From contig NZ_VFIE01000018.1 in NCBI RefSeq assembly GCF_010119385.1, positions 322,863 to 386,862 on the forward strand: 64,000 bases of DNA, in the 5' to 3' direction. This stretch comes from Nesterenkonia haasae. Lineage in GTDB: Bacteria > Actinomycetota > Actinomycetes > Actinomycetales > Micrococcaceae. Of this stretch, positions 1-8,205 are shown in pieces. Within the stretch, counting starts at the first letter, position 1. Each line of letters opens with the position of its first letter. The notes beneath the pieces are model-generated. The model searched no databases and was not told where the DNA came from. It saw nothing but the letters and a program-made list of their open reading frames with translations. The position numbers and the translations under genes are program-made.

Positions 1-241
1 GGACCAGGCCGAATGCGTAGGCGGCTGGATTCGCCCGAACCACACCGTCGACTGTGTCCACCACGATGTAGGCCAACCCCAGCGAGGCGAGCACTTCATT
101 GGCCCCTTCAGGCATGGTGGGCTCATCGACATCGATTCCCTGGGCGCGCTGGCGCTCGCTCACACGGAAGGCGTGCATGCCGACCACGCCTATGGCGATG
201 CCGACGACGCCGGCCAGTACGGCAATCAGCAGGGAATCCAC
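1..241 (-). CDS. Sensor histidine kinase, N-terminal part (SenX3/PhoR-like, cut by window edge)
   Basis: Only the first 80 residues are in the window. They read a GTG start, one strong membrane segment (about residues 4-22, LLIAVLAGVVGIAIGVV), a short charged linker, then the beginning of a PAS-like region (VLASLGLAYIVVDTVDGVVRANPAA). This arrangement is typical of the SenX3/PhoR phosphate sensor kinases of Actinobacteria. The catalytic HisKA and ATPase domains lie outside. The gene is divergent from phoU, as is usual for the SenX3-RegX3 and PhoR-PhoP loci, and the shared 167-bp gap holds a PHO-box-like repeat. The family call comes from context plus the N-terminus. The start codon is chosen because the reading frame upstream lacks another good start near a purine-rich stretch. 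Confidence 0.7.
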   Translation of the reverse strand, partial: MDSLLIAVLAGVVGIAIGVVGMHAFRVSERQRAQGIDVDEPTMPEGANEVLASLGLAYIVVDTVDGVVRANPAAYAFGLV

Positions 242-304
242 AGTGCCCCAGCTTAGGCGCAAAAGACTTGTGGCGGTTGCCGAACGGCGGACAAAATGTC
301 AACA

Positions 305-326
305 GTTCACAAGCTGTTCACCTGTT
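305..326. promoter_or_regulatory. PHO-box-like direct repeat between the sensor kinase and phoU
   Basis: Two adjacent 11-bp units are seen, GTTCACAAGCT and GTTCACCTGTT, followed by a weaker third unit (GGTTGCC) in the same phase. Direct repeats of GTTCACC with an 11-nt period are the known PhoP binding site (PHO box) of Streptomyces and relatives. It sits between the divergent sensor-kinase and phoU starts, so autoregulation by the cognate response regulator under phosphate limitation is the natural inference. Binding itself is not shown. Confidence 0.6.
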
Positions 327-408
327 GGTTGCCTGATCAGCGGGCCGGCGTTCATCCGACCCGGGGAGTATCTCACCATGCCCCTGCGCCAAGAAAGGAC
401 CTCTTAGC

Positions 409-1065
409 ATGCGCAAACTCTTTCAGGACGATCTTCACAATGTGGGGGATCAGCTCAGTGACATCGCAGTCCTCGTGGCCGAAGCGATGGAGAAGGCCTA
501 CCGTTCTTTCGAAACAGCTGATGTCCAGCTGGCGGAGGAGGTCATTGCCGCCGATGCGCGCATCGACTCCAAACAGAATGACCTTGACGAGAAGGCGATT
601 GAGCTCTTGGCCCTACAGGGTCCGGTAGCCTCTGACCTGCGCCTTGTCGTGGGCGCGCTGCGGATGTCGACCTCCCTGGAGCGCATGGGCGATCTTGCCC
701 GGCATATCGCTCAGCTGACCAGGTTGCGCTATCCGGACCCGGTGGCTCCCGCCCCGCTGGTGGCGGTCTACCACCAGATGGCCATGAAGGACGTTGAGAT
801 CGCCAGAAAGCTGGTGGAGCTCATGGATACCCGTGAACTGGGTCTGGTTTCGGAGGTCTTCGCTCTCAATGAGCAGATCAATGAGCTCCACGCTGGGATC
901 TTCACCACGATCGCCCGGCCGGAATGGGACGCTTCTCCAGCGTCGACCGCTGATGCGACTCTGGCCAGCCGGTTCTTCGAGCGCTTCGGTGATCATGGAG
1001 TCTCCGTGGCCCGGAAAGTCCAGTACCTGGTGACTGGTGAGTGGGAAGCCAAACCGAGTCTCTGA
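409..1065 (+). CDS. phoU: Phosphate signalling complex accessory protein PhoU
   Basis: The 218-residue product has the normal PhoU length and two helical-bundle repeats. The conserved stretch LLALQGPVASDLRLVVGALR (about 65-84) and the second-repeat FERFGDHGVSVARKVQYLVTG (near the C-terminus) match the metal-binding E/DxxxD-type signatures of the family. PhoU is a cytoplasmic protein that links the Pst phosphate transporter to the PhoR/SenX3 kinase and keeps the kinase inactive when phosphate is plentiful. It is divergent from the sensor kinase and preceded by a PHO-box-like repeat. The ATG at 409 has AAGGA about ten bases upstream. Confidence 0.93.
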   Translation: MRKLFQDDLHNVGDQLSDIAVLVAEAMEKAYRSFETADVQLAEEVIAADARIDSKQNDLDEKAIELLALQGPVASDLRLVVGALRMSTSLERMGDLARHIAQLTRLRYPDPVAPAPLVAVYHQMAMKDVEIARKLVELMDTRELGLVSEVFALNEQINELHAGIFTTIARPEWDASPASTADATLASRFFERFGDHGVSVARKVQYLVTGEWEAKPSL

Positions 1066-1084
1066 ACACCCCGCGTGACACAGT

Positions 1085-1141
1085 GTCTCGGGATGTGGGA
1101 AATGATGGCCGATGGCGGCGTCGTTTCCCACATCCCGAGAC
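1085..1141. repeat. Palindrome copy 1 flanking the DUF559 gene
   Basis: This is a perfect inverted repeat with 18-nt arms (GTCTCGGGATGTGGGAAA at 1085-1102 and its complement at 1124-1141) and a 21-nt loop. It lies between the convergent phoU and DUF559 genes, so it could act as a two-way terminator, although no T-run follows. The same arm sequence returns at 2261-2317 on the other side of the DUF559 gene, which a plain terminator would not explain. Confidence 0.8.
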
Positions 1142-1173
1142 GTTCTTCTGAGGTGCCCGTCAGTGGTGGAGTC

Positions 1174-2154
1174 TCATTGATCCGTCAATGCGCCAAGGTG
1201 CGTCTCGACTCGGGCGATGAGACTCCGAAATCGCTCCCGGAGATCAACCCGATTAGCCAGCAGCACCGTCCAGCCTGCGGCTTGGAACTGGGCGTTTCTC
1301 CGCTGATCACGGGCCTGCTGCTCGGGTGTGAAGTGATGTTCGCCGTCGTATTGCATCACCAGCCGCTGCCTCCGGTATCCCGCGTCCCCTACCGGAGAGC
1401 GGGGATCACGGGGGTCTAGCGGGATCTGCAGCTGAGGCTCAGGCAAACCAGCGGCCATGAGCGCAAGTCTCAGCCGCGTCTCCGGCGGAGAGTCCGCCCC
1501 AACTCTGACGAACTGCAGCGCCTGCCTGGCCCGGGTGATGCCGCGTCTTCGCCTGGCGCTGCCGACGCTGAGCTCCAACTCTTGCCAGCTGCACCACGCG
1601 CGGGGCCGGGACTCCAGTCCTGCACGCGGGGTCCGCACCAGCTGATCACCGACCACAACAAGTTCAGTCACCGTCAGGTATCGGGCAAGTTCCACGAACA
1701 GCTCAGCTGGCGCGGTGACCGGAATGCCATGCAGACGGTAGGAGCAGTCGGGGACTTCCGCTAACCGGTGCAACCTCACCCGTGGGTCTGAGGGGCTGAA
1801 ATGTGAACTGCTCCGGCCGGTGAGGTGGAGCGGTGAGTCCTCAGTGACGCGCTTGGGCAGAGGCAATCCGTGGAGCAGCGCCGCCGTAATGTGACTCACC
1901 CTCACCACAGCTGAGCGCCTGCACAATGCACGCAGAACATCTAGTCGTATGGGCGCGTCAGTTTGCTTCGGTGAGACGTGTAACGGGCCGCCGCCCCCTG
2001 CAGCCGCTGGGTGAAGGTGCCGGTACGTAGCGTGCGCTACCCGCTGGATGTCCCGCGCCCTGAGCCGGTCAGAGCTGACGCCAAGGCGGCTCGCCTCGCT
2101 GCGGGTGAAGACCCTTCCGGCGAGTTCTGGCGGCAGGGGTGTCGGTGATCGCAC
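1174..2154 (-). CDS. DUF559 (Vsr-like endonuclease fold) protein with AbiEi-type N-terminal HTH
   Basis: This 326-residue protein has an N-terminal winged-helix-like part (RVFTRSEASRLGVSSDRLRARDIQRVAHATYR, about 14-45) of the type found in AbiEi-like antitoxin domains. The C-terminal DUF559 domain (about 215-320) contains VMQYDGEHHFTPEQQARDQRRN and then GWTVLL. The D, E/H and Q residues of that core match the very-short-patch-repair/restriction-endonuclease-like fold. Members are common in Actinobacteria and are mostly uncharacterised. DNA binding or cleavage is inferred from the fold only. The gene stands alone, convergent with phoU, and is flanked on both sides by the same palindrome, which suggests that the palindrome is its target or that gene and palindromes travel together. 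Confidence 0.75.
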   Translation of the reverse strand: MRSPTPLPPELAGRVFTRSEASRLGVSSDRLRARDIQRVAHATYRHLHPAAAGGGGPLHVSPKQTDAPIRLDVLRALCRRSAVVRVSHITAALLHGLPLPKRVTEDSPLHLTGRSSSHFSPSDPRVRLHRLAEVPDCSYRLHGIPVTAPAELFVELARYLTVTELVVVGDQLVRTPRAGLESRPRAWCSWQELELSVGSARRRRGITRARQALQFVRVGADSPPETRLRLALMAAGLPEPQLQIPLDPRDPRSPVGDAGYRRQRLVMQYDGEHHFTPEQQARDQRRNAQFQAAGWTVLLANRVDLRERFRSLIARVETHLGALTDQ

Positions 2155-2260
2155 CTTTTCAGAATGACCCCGATGGCAGCCTCATGGGGCGCGGGCGGCC
2201 GATCTGTGGAAAACCGGTTGTATCGCGCTACCTCGTGAGGCATGCCCCCCGCGTTAGAGC

Positions 2261-2317
2261 GTCTCGGGATGTGGGGAACTCCCCCCTCCGAACGCTGAGT
2301 TCCCCACATCCCGAGAC
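2261..2317. repeat. Palindrome copy 2 flanking the DUF559 gene
   Basis: This is a perfect inverted repeat with 20-nt arms (2261-2280 and 2298-2317) and a 17-nt loop. The arms begin GTCTCGGGATGTGGGG, sharing 16 of the first 18 bases or more with the palindrome at 1085-1141, while the loops are unrelated. It sits between the DUF559 start (2154) and the gpmA stop (2356), so it could also end gpmA transcription. No T-run follows the right arm. Confidence 0.8.
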
Positions 2318-2355
2318 ACTCTGGCGAGAGAAACGTTGGGAGAGGGAACCGGCCC

Positions 2356-3102
2356 CTACTTCTTGCCCTGGTTGGCCACAGCCTGGATCGCGTCCTTGGC
2401 GGCTTCGGGGTCCAGGTAGGTTCCGCCGGGGTTCTGCGGGGTGAAGTCCTCACCCAGTTTGTAATGCAGCGGAATGCCGGTGGGGATATTCAGCCCGGCG
2501 ATGTCTTCATCGGAGATGCCGTCGAGGTACTTCACCAGGGCGCGCAGTGAGTTGCCGTGGGCGGCCAACAGCACGGTCTTCCCAGCTTTGAGGTCGCCGA
2601 TCACCTCGGATTCGTAGTACGGGATGAACCGCTCCACTACGTCCTTGAGGCACTCAGTCTTGGGGGCGGCGTCGCCCAGCTGCGCGTAGCGGGGGTCGCC
2701 GGTCTGGCTGTGTGGGTCGTCGTCGTTGATCTCCGGCGGTGGGGTGTCGTATGAGCGTCGCCACAGCATGAACTGCTCCTCGCCGTACTGGTCGCGGACC
2801 TCGGCCTTGTCCTTGCCCTGGAGGGCGCCGTAGTGGCGTTCGTTGAGCCGCCAGTCGCGTTTGACGGGGATCCAGAGCCGGTCTGCGGTCTCCAGCGACA
2901 GGTGCGCGGTAGTGATGGCGCGCTGCAGCAGGCTGGTGTGGACCACATCGGGCAGCAGGTCGTGCTCGGCCAAGAGCTCCCCACCACGGGCGGCCTCGGC
3001 CCGGCCGGCTTCGGTGAGCGGCACGTCCACCCATCCGGTGAAGAGGTTCTTCTCATTCCAATCGCTCTGGCCGTGGCGCAGCAGGATCAGGTCATAGCTC
3101 AT
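2356..3102 (-). CDS. gpmA: 2,3-bisphosphoglycerate-dependent phosphoglycerate mutase
   Basis: The 248-residue protein interconverts 3- and 2-phosphoglycerate in glycolysis and gluconeogenesis. The catalytic phospho-histidine motif [10 protein letters not shown] is at residues 6-15. The conserved [28 protein letters not shown] and the second histidine in [17 protein letters not shown] all match the dPGM family, and length is normal. It is a single gene, close to phoU as in many Actinobacteria. The palindrome just after its stop may serve as terminator. Confidence 0.97.
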   Translation of the reverse strand: MSYDLILLRHGQSDWNEKNLFTGWVDVPLTEAGRAEAARGGELLAEHDLLPDVVHTSLLQRAITTAHLSLETADRLWIPVKRDWRLNERHYGALQGKDKAEVRDQYGEEQFMLWRRSYDTPPPEINDDDPHSQTGDPRYAQLGDAAPKTECLKDVVERFIPYYESEVIGDLKAGKTVLLAAHGNSLRALVKYLDGISDEDIAGLNIPTGIPLHYKLGEDFTPQNPGGTYLDPEAAKDAIQAVANQGKK

Positions 3103-3192
3103 TACCGGTACTCCGATTCGTCAGGGGTGGTGAGTTCGCGACGTCATTGTCCTGCTCGCGAGTCTACTCGGCGCGCGCATATCCGCGCCGGT

Positions 3193-3525
3193 TCAGAAGC
3201 TGTCGGGTTTACCGCTGACCGCTGGGTTCACGTCGGCGAGGTACACCGAGGCCATGCACGCACCCGCCAACAGGAAGAGCAGCCCAAAGGGGCCGACACC
3301 CAGGAATCCGATCAGTGTCAGCGCCACGGCGCCGCCAGTCATGCCGGTCCAGAACCCCTTGGTCCGCTTGTTCTGGACGAAGAACATATCGGCGTTCTTC
3401 GGCAGACATTTCACGAGAGCGACAACGGCAAGCACAATGCATGCGATCGACAGAACGATGTGCATGATGGCTTCGGTGTAGCAGACGGCGCCCCACAGGG
3501 GGCTAGCAAGGCAGTGGTTTCCCAT
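3193..3525 (-). CDS. DUF2516 family small membrane protein
   Basis: The 110-residue product has a first membrane helix (about 20-38, IMHIVLSIACIVLAVVALV), a polar segment with FFVQNKRTKGFW, and a second hydrophobic hairpin (about 63-95) ending in VYLADVNPAV. The K-R-T-K-x-F-W and YLADVxPA motifs are diagnostic of DUF2516, an actinobacterial family of unknown function. An ATG at 3465 would give a 90-residue form. The upstream ATG at 3525 is preferred because AGG lies just before it and because family members carry some residues ahead of helix 1. It is divergent from tmk with a 14-bp palindrome between them. Confidence 0.7.
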   Translation of the reverse strand: MGNHCLASPLWGAVCYTEAIMHIVLSIACIVLAVVALVKCLPKNADMFFVQNKRTKGFWTGMTGGAVALTLIGFLGVGPFGLLFLLAGACMASVYLADVNPAVSGKPDSF

Positions 3526-3532
3526 AGGACCT

Positions 3533-3546
3533 AAGCCTATAGGCTT
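3533..3546. promoter_or_regulatory. Perfect 14-bp palindrome between divergent genes
   Basis: AAGCCTATAGGCTT is fully self-complementary and lies between the DUF2516 start (3525, minus) and the tmk start (3553, plus), only seven bases from each. It could be an operator or simply contain both -10 regions. No matching regulator can be named. Confidence 0.35.
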
Positions 3547-3552
3547 GACTCC

Positions 3553-4212
3553 GTGATCGACGAGACGAAAGGCCTGTTCGTTGTCCTGGAGGGCGGCGAA
3601 GGTGCAGGCAAAACGACCCAGCTGGGCCTGCTGGAGCAGTGGCTCGCGCAGTCGGGGCGCCGCGTGGTGCGGACCCGCGAACCCGGTGGCACCGAGGTCG
3701 GCGAGCGCATCCGGGCGCTGGTGCTGGACCACGGTCAGGGCGAGGTCGATCCGCGCACTGAGGCTCTGTTGTTCGCAGCATCGCGGGCAGCTCATGTATC
3801 GCAGAAGATTCGCCCGGCGCTGGACGCTGGTGCGGTGGTGCTGTGTGATCGGTACATCGATTCTTCGCTGGCCTACCAGGGCGCGGGCCGCGGTCTCGGT
3901 GTGGCGGAGGTCGCCCAGATCAATGCCTGGGCCACCGAAGGCCTGGAACCGAATCTGACAGTGTTGTTGGATGTGGATCCGCTGGTCTCCGCACGACGCC
4001 GGGCCTCCCGTGATGGTGGCGCCGCTGGAGATCGGATCGAGTCCGCTGACCTGGCGTTCCACACGACACTGCGTGAAGCTTTCCTGGACCGCGCGGCTGC
4101 GGCACCGGGACGCTATCTGGTGCTCAATGGCGAGGATTCGGTGGAGTCGCTGCACCGTGCTGTGCGGACCCGGCTTGAGTCGCTGCTCTCCCCCGCGGGA
4201 AGCTCAGCATGA
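3553..4212 (+). CDS. tmk: Thymidylate kinase
   Basis: The 219-residue protein phosphorylates dTMP to dTDP. Residues 8-22 hold the P-loop (FVVLEGGEGAGKTTQ), followed by the TREPGGTEVGERIR motif of the dTMP site and the DRYIDSSLAYQGAGRGLG motif with the DRY signature. Length is typical. The start is a GTG with an AGG about ten bases upstream. The last four bases overlap holB (ATGA), so tmk, holB and the following hydrolase and deaminase form one translationally coupled unit, an arrangement common in Actinobacteria. Confidence 0.97.
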   Translation: MIDETKGLFVVLEGGEGAGKTTQLGLLEQWLAQSGRRVVRTREPGGTEVGERIRALVLDHGQGEVDPRTEALLFAASRAAHVSQKIRPALDAGAVVLCDRYIDSSLAYQGAGRGLGVAEVAQINAWATEGLEPNLTVLLDVDPLVSARRRASRDGGAAGDRIESADLAFHTTLREAFLDRAAAAPGRYLVLNGEDSVESLHRAVRTRLESLLSPAGSSA

Positions 4213-5438
4213 ACCCGCCTTCGGCTGCGGGCGGAGCCGCACCTTCGAGCACGACGCCGCCGCACGGCGTCACGCCCCCCGCTCACCCGGGCGGCAGCGG
4301 AGTTTTCGCCGAGCTGGTGGGGCAGCAGGCAGTGGTCGAGCAGCTGGAGTCCGCGGTGAGATCGGGCGCACCGACTCATGCGTGGTTGTTCACCGGCCCG
4401 CCGGGTTCGGGACGCTCAAATGCAGCCCGGGCTTTCGCCGCCGCACTGAACTGCGAATCTCTAGGGTGCGGGGACTGCCACTCTTGCCGCTTGGTGGCCA
4501 CCGGTTCTCATCCGGCGGTGTCTCTGGTGTCCACGGAGAATGTGAGTTACCGGATTGAGGATGTGCGGCAGCTCATCACCACCGCCCAGGATCGCCCCCA
4601 GGGCTACCGGTGGCGCGTCATTGTGGTGGAGGACGCTGATCGGATGACCGAACGTGCCACCAACGTTCTGCTGAAGGCTATCGAGGAGCCTCCCCCGCGG
4701 ACAGTGTGGGTGCTGTGTGCGCCTTCACCTGCTGATGTGCTGGTGACGATCCGCTCGCGGTGCCGTCATGTGAGCCTGCGCATCCCTCCTACAGAGGCTG
4801 TGGCGGAACTCCTCATCCGCCGTGACGGGCTGAGCCCTGATCGCGCGGAGTTCGCCGCGAGGGTCTCGCAGAATCATATTGGGGTGGCCCGGAGGCTGGC
4901 CACAGATGCTGATGCGCGGACTCGACGTGAAGAGACGGTCTCCCTGCCGTTGGAAGTCAGGTCAGCCTCGCAGGCGATTGTGGCGGCTGCCCGTCTGGTG
5001 AGCATGGCGCAGGCCGATGCCGCTTCGGAGTCTGACGCCCGCCTGGCTGAAGAGCAGGCTTCGCTGCGTCGGTCGCTCGGACTAGAGCCGGAGGAGAAGG
5101 TTCCAGCGAAGCTGCGCGCCCAGTTCAAACGCCTGGAGGATGAGGCCGGCCGCCGCGCCAAGCGGGCTGTCACCGACTCTTTGGACCGCACGCTCATAGA
5201 CCTGACCGCTGTGTACCGCGATGTGCTGAGCTTGAAGCTCGCAACCGGCGTGGACCTGATCAATGAGCACCTGCGCCGTCAGCTGACTGAGCTGGCTGAG
5301 GACCTCTCCCCCGAACAGGCGCTGGCCTGCCTCGATGCACTCAACACGTCTCGGATCCGGATCACCCAGAATGTGCCGCCGGCCCTGGCGATGGAAGCCC
5401 TCATGATGCAACTGATACCCAGGAGACCACGTGGCTAA
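4209..5438 (+). CDS. holB: DNA polymerase III delta-prime subunit
   Basis: The 409-residue protein is a clamp-loader subunit. It carries FAELVGQQAVVEQLESAV, a modified P-loop (FTGPPGSGRSNAARAFAAAL, near 60), the zinc-binding cysteine cluster (CESLGCGDCHSC, about 78-90), and the EDADRMTERATNVLLKAIEEPP segment equivalent to Walker B/sensor 1, then IRSRCRHV with the SRC arginine finger motif. The C-terminal third is helical and charged, as in actinobacterial homologues. It begins inside the end of tmk (ATGA overlap) and overlaps the next gene by eight bases. Confidence 0.95.
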   Translation: MNPPSAAGGAAPSSTTPPHGVTPPAHPGGSGVFAELVGQQAVVEQLESAVRSGAPTHAWLFTGPPGSGRSNAARAFAAALNCESLGCGDCHSCRLVATGSHPAVSLVSTENVSYRIEDVRQLITTAQDRPQGYRWRVIVVEDADRMTERATNVLLKAIEEPPPRTVWVLCAPSPADVLVTIRSRCRHVSLRIPPTEAVAELLIRRDGLSPDRAEFAARVSQNHIGVARRLATDADARTRREETVSLPLEVRSASQAIVAAARLVSMAQADAASESDARLAEEQASLRRSLGLEPEEKVPAKLRAQFKRLEDEAGRRAKRAVTDSLDRTLIDLTAVYRDVLSLKLATGVDLINEHLRRQLTELAEDLSPEQALACLDALNTSRIRITQNVPPALAMEALMMQLIPRRPRG

Positions 5439-7059
5439 AAGTCCCTTGTCCGCAATAACTGCTGTGGGCGGCGTCGTCGCTCTTCTGCTGGTGGGATGCG
5501 CTCCGGAGGACCCTGAGCCTGAAACGAACGGCTCACCTGAAGCGACGGAGGAGACCTCACCGACCCCGGAAGGGACGGAGAACGACGACGCTGAAGCGGA
5601 TGCTGACGAGGACGACGACCGCGATGTATCTCCCGATCCGGGTCACGAGGCGCCGGCGCACTTTCCGGATGAGCCGACAGCGGGTTTGGAGGAGTTCTAC
5701 GACCAGGAGGTGGACTGGAGCGCCTGCGAGGAGGACCTGCACTGCGGGTCGGTCGAGGTTCCCCGGGACTATGACGATCCGGCCGGCGACACGATCACCA
5801 TCGAGTTCGTCGCTGACACGCTGGAGGATCAGCCATTCCTGGTGATGAACCCGGGAGGCCCGGGCTCTTCGGGCTATGAGATGGTCGCGGATCAGGCCAA
5901 TGCGCTGTTCAGCAGCAGGCTGCGCGAGGGGTACAACATCATAGGCTTCGACCCGCGTGGTGTGGCGCGTTCGGAACCCTTGGAGTGCATGGATGACAGC
6001 GAGTACGACGACTGGAATCAGCAGACAGGGGAGGCCGGGTTCGAAACTGACCTGGATGTGGACGACGAGGAGTTGGTGGAGATTGTCGCGCAGTGTCAGG
6101 AGCGCAGCGGAGACATCATCGAGCACATCGACACGATCTCCTCAGCCCGCGATATGGATATTATGCGGGCGGCTGTCGGCGAGGACCAACTGCACTACTT
6201 CGGGATGTCCTACGGCACCAAGCTTGGTCTGACATATGCGGAGATGTTTCCCGAGGAGGTCGGCCGCTGGGTCCTCGACGGAGTGATGGACGTCACGATC
6301 AGCCTGGCGGGTATCGCCGAAGATCAGGCGGTCGGGTTCGAGCGCCAGCTCTGGGACTTCGCCGAATGGTGCGCGGAGCAGGAGGAGTGTCCGATCAGCG
6401 GGGACGCCCAGGACGTCTTTGACGGTATCGCGGAGCTGACCGATGAGATCCGGGAGGCTCCCGTGGCGGCGTCGGACGGACGGCAGATCACGGCGAACAC
6501 GATCTTCGGTGGGTTGTCTACCACTATGTACATCGCTGGCGGCCAGGAGATTCTGCTGGAGGCACTGCAACTGTGGATCAATGAGGCCAACCCTGAGTAC
6601 TTCCAGCAGATTTCTGACATTGCTGATGGACGTAACCCTGATGGCACGTACGACTGGATCTCCAGCTGGTCATTCCGCACCATCATGTGCAGTGATTACC
6701 CGGAGGACGGCGAGGGGCTGACCGGGCCGGGGCTGCTGGAGGGTGAGGATGTGTCCTACACCGAACAGTTCCTGTCAGCGAATACGGAGTTCTGTGACGT
6801 CCTCCCGGGTGAGCGGACCGGTGAACCTTGGGAACCCAGTGACGAGCTGCCGCAGATGCTGCTGATCGGCGGTACGGGAGATCCTGCGACACCTGTCGAG
6901 TGGGCGGACAACGTGCACAGTCTGTTGCCGAACTCGTCGCTGCTGATCTACAACGGTGACGGCCACATCTCCTACGGTTTGGGCAACACCTGCGTGAACG
7001 AGATCGCCGATGACTACCTGATCGACGGTGAGCTCTTTGAGGGCACCGAGGAGTGCTGA
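5431..7059 (+). CDS. Secreted alpha/beta-hydrolase lipoprotein (TAP-like/tripeptidyl peptidase type)
   Basis: The 542-residue product starts with a lipoprotein signal (VALLLVGCAPED, lipobox Cys near 23), then an extremely acidic linker (about 30-85). The hydrolase fold follows: oxyanion region FLVMNPGGPGSSG, nucleophile elbow YFGMSYGTKLGL (GxSxG near residue 260), and the C-terminal TAP-like segment with GGTGDPATPVEWA and the final histidine in NGDGHISYG. Such SCO-type hydrolases cleave peptides or esters outside the membrane. The exact substrate is unknown. GTG start; it overlaps holB by eight bases and the deaminase by seven. The acidic linker is typical of exported proteins of salt-tolerant bacteria. 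Confidence 0.88.
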   Translation: MAKSPLSAITAVGGVVALLLVGCAPEDPEPETNGSPEATEETSPTPEGTENDDAEADADEDDDRDVSPDPGHEAPAHFPDEPTAGLEEFYDQEVDWSACEEDLHCGSVEVPRDYDDPAGDTITIEFVADTLEDQPFLVMNPGGPGSSGYEMVADQANALFSSRLREGYNIIGFDPRGVARSEPLECMDDSEYDDWNQQTGEAGFETDLDVDDEELVEIVAQCQERSGDIIEHIDTISSARDMDIMRAAVGEDQLHYFGMSYGTKLGLTYAEMFPEEVGRWVLDGVMDVTISLAGIAEDQAVGFERQLWDFAEWCAEQEECPISGDAQDVFDGIAELTDEIREAPVAASDGRQITANTIFGGLSTTMYIAGGQEILLEALQLWINEANPEYFQQISDIADGRNPDGTYDWISSWSFRTIMCSDYPEDGEGLTGPGLLEGEDVSYTEQFLSANTEFCDVLPGERTGEPWEPSDELPQMLLIGGTGDPATPVEWADNVHSLLPNSSLLIYNGDGHISYGLGNTCVNEIADDYLIDGELFEGTEEC

Positions 7060-8075
7060 GACCGCACATGTCGGAGAGGCCTGCAAACCTCACGCCGCCT
7101 ACAGCGGAGCTCCATGTCCACATTGAGGGGACTCTGGAGCCTGAGACCATATGGGAGCTGGCTACCCGTTCCAGCATCGAGCTGCCGTACGAAGATATTG
7201 ACGACCTGCGGTCCCGCTACCGATTCGAGGATCTTCAGTCTTTTCTGGACCTCTACTACCAAAACATGCAGGTGCTGGTGACCGCGCAAGACTTCGCGGA
7301 CATGACGAGTGCCTATCTTCAGCGGGCCGCGGTTGCAGGCGTCAAGCATGTTGAGCTGTTCTTCGATCCGCAAGCACATATGGCGCGCGGTGTGGAGCTG
7401 ACAACGGTGGTCGATGGGATCTTCTCCGCCCTGGCAGAGAGCACGGAGCGGTACGGGATGAGCTCATCGTTGATTGCGTGCTTCATGAGGGACCGCGACC
7501 CGGCGGAAGCCATGCACGTGTTGCAGCAGCTGCTGGAAATGGAAGCGCCGGTTATCGGCATCGGGTTGGACTCCGCAGAGCGTGACTATCCTCCCCGACT
7601 GTTTGAGGAGATCTTTGCGCTGGCCCGCAGCAACGGTCTCAGGCTTGTGGCTCATGCTGGTGAGGAAGGTCCTGCAGACTACGTGCGCCAGGCCTTAGAT
7701 GTTCTTAGGGTGGAGCGGGTTGATCACGGAGTGCAGAGCTTGGCAGACCCCGAGCTTGTCGCGCGCCTGGTGCGGGAGCAGATCCCCCTGACGGTGTGCC
7801 CACTGTCCAATGTGGCGCTCCGTGGGGTCCCGACCTTGGCTGAGCACCCGCTCCCGGCAATGCTGGAGGCAGGTCTGAAGATATCTGTTCACTCCGATGA
7901 TCCTGCGTATTTCGGTGGCTACGTGGACACCAACTACACCGCTATCCAAGGGGTTTTTGGGCTGAGTCGGGAACAGCTGGCCCAACTGGCCAGGAACGCT
8001 GTGGATTCGAGCTTCATCAGCCCATCGCGGACCCGGGAGCTCCACGGTGAGATCGATCGCTGGCTCGCAGAATAG
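7053..8075 (+). CDS. Adenosine/adenine deaminase (adenine-deaminase-like subgroup)
   Basis: The 340-residue protein belongs to the amidohydrolase superfamily. Zinc and catalytic motifs are visible: ELHVHIEGTLEP (HxH near 24), VAHAGEEGP (His and Glu near 203), RVDHGVQ (His), and VHSDDPAYFGGY (Asp pair near 285). The EGTLEPE, CFMRDRDPAEA, GLDSAE and SDDPAYFGGY wording resembles the fungal/streptomycete adenine deaminases more than true adenosine deaminases, so adenine may be the substrate. This is inference. The start may be GTG 7053 or ATG 7068; neither has an ideally spaced ribosome site. It is the last gene of the tmk operon. Confidence 0.85.
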   Translation: MLRPHMSERPANLTPPTAELHVHIEGTLEPETIWELATRSSIELPYEDIDDLRSRYRFEDLQSFLDLYYQNMQVLVTAQDFADMTSAYLQRAAVAGVKHVELFFDPQAHMARGVELTTVVDGIFSALAESTERYGMSSSLIACFMRDRDPAEAMHVLQQLLEMEAPVIGIGLDSAERDYPPRLFEEIFALARSNGLRLVAHAGEEGPADYVRQALDVLRVERVDHGVQSLADPELVARLVREQIPLTVCPLSNVALRGVPTLAEHPLPAMLEAGLKISVHSDDPAYFGGYVDTNYTAIQGVFGLSREQLAQLARNAVDSSFISPSRTRELHGEIDRWLAE

Positions 8076-8205
8076 TGACCCGGCTACTACGCCCTCTGCG
8101 CGCGGCCCCACAGGACTATTGACCCTGGTCACTTGATCAGGGCCACTGATAGCCTGAGAGCGCATCACACCGCAGTCGTCGCAAGGCAATGCTCAGGAGG
8201 CAGCC

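Noticed and set aside
613-1131. Many long antisense ORFs over real genes (for example here over phoU)
   Set aside because: High GC content removes stop codons from shadow frames; these have no ribosome sites or family motifs and overlap well-supported genes.
3526-4155. Long minus-strand frame extending DUF2516 upstream
   Set aside because: It is the antisense of tmk; the family length and the start at 3525 agree with a short protein.
8122-8142. Terminator after the adenine-deaminase-like gene
   Set aside because: CCCTG/CAGGG pairs with a mismatch inside an eight-base stem and no T-run; too weak to call.
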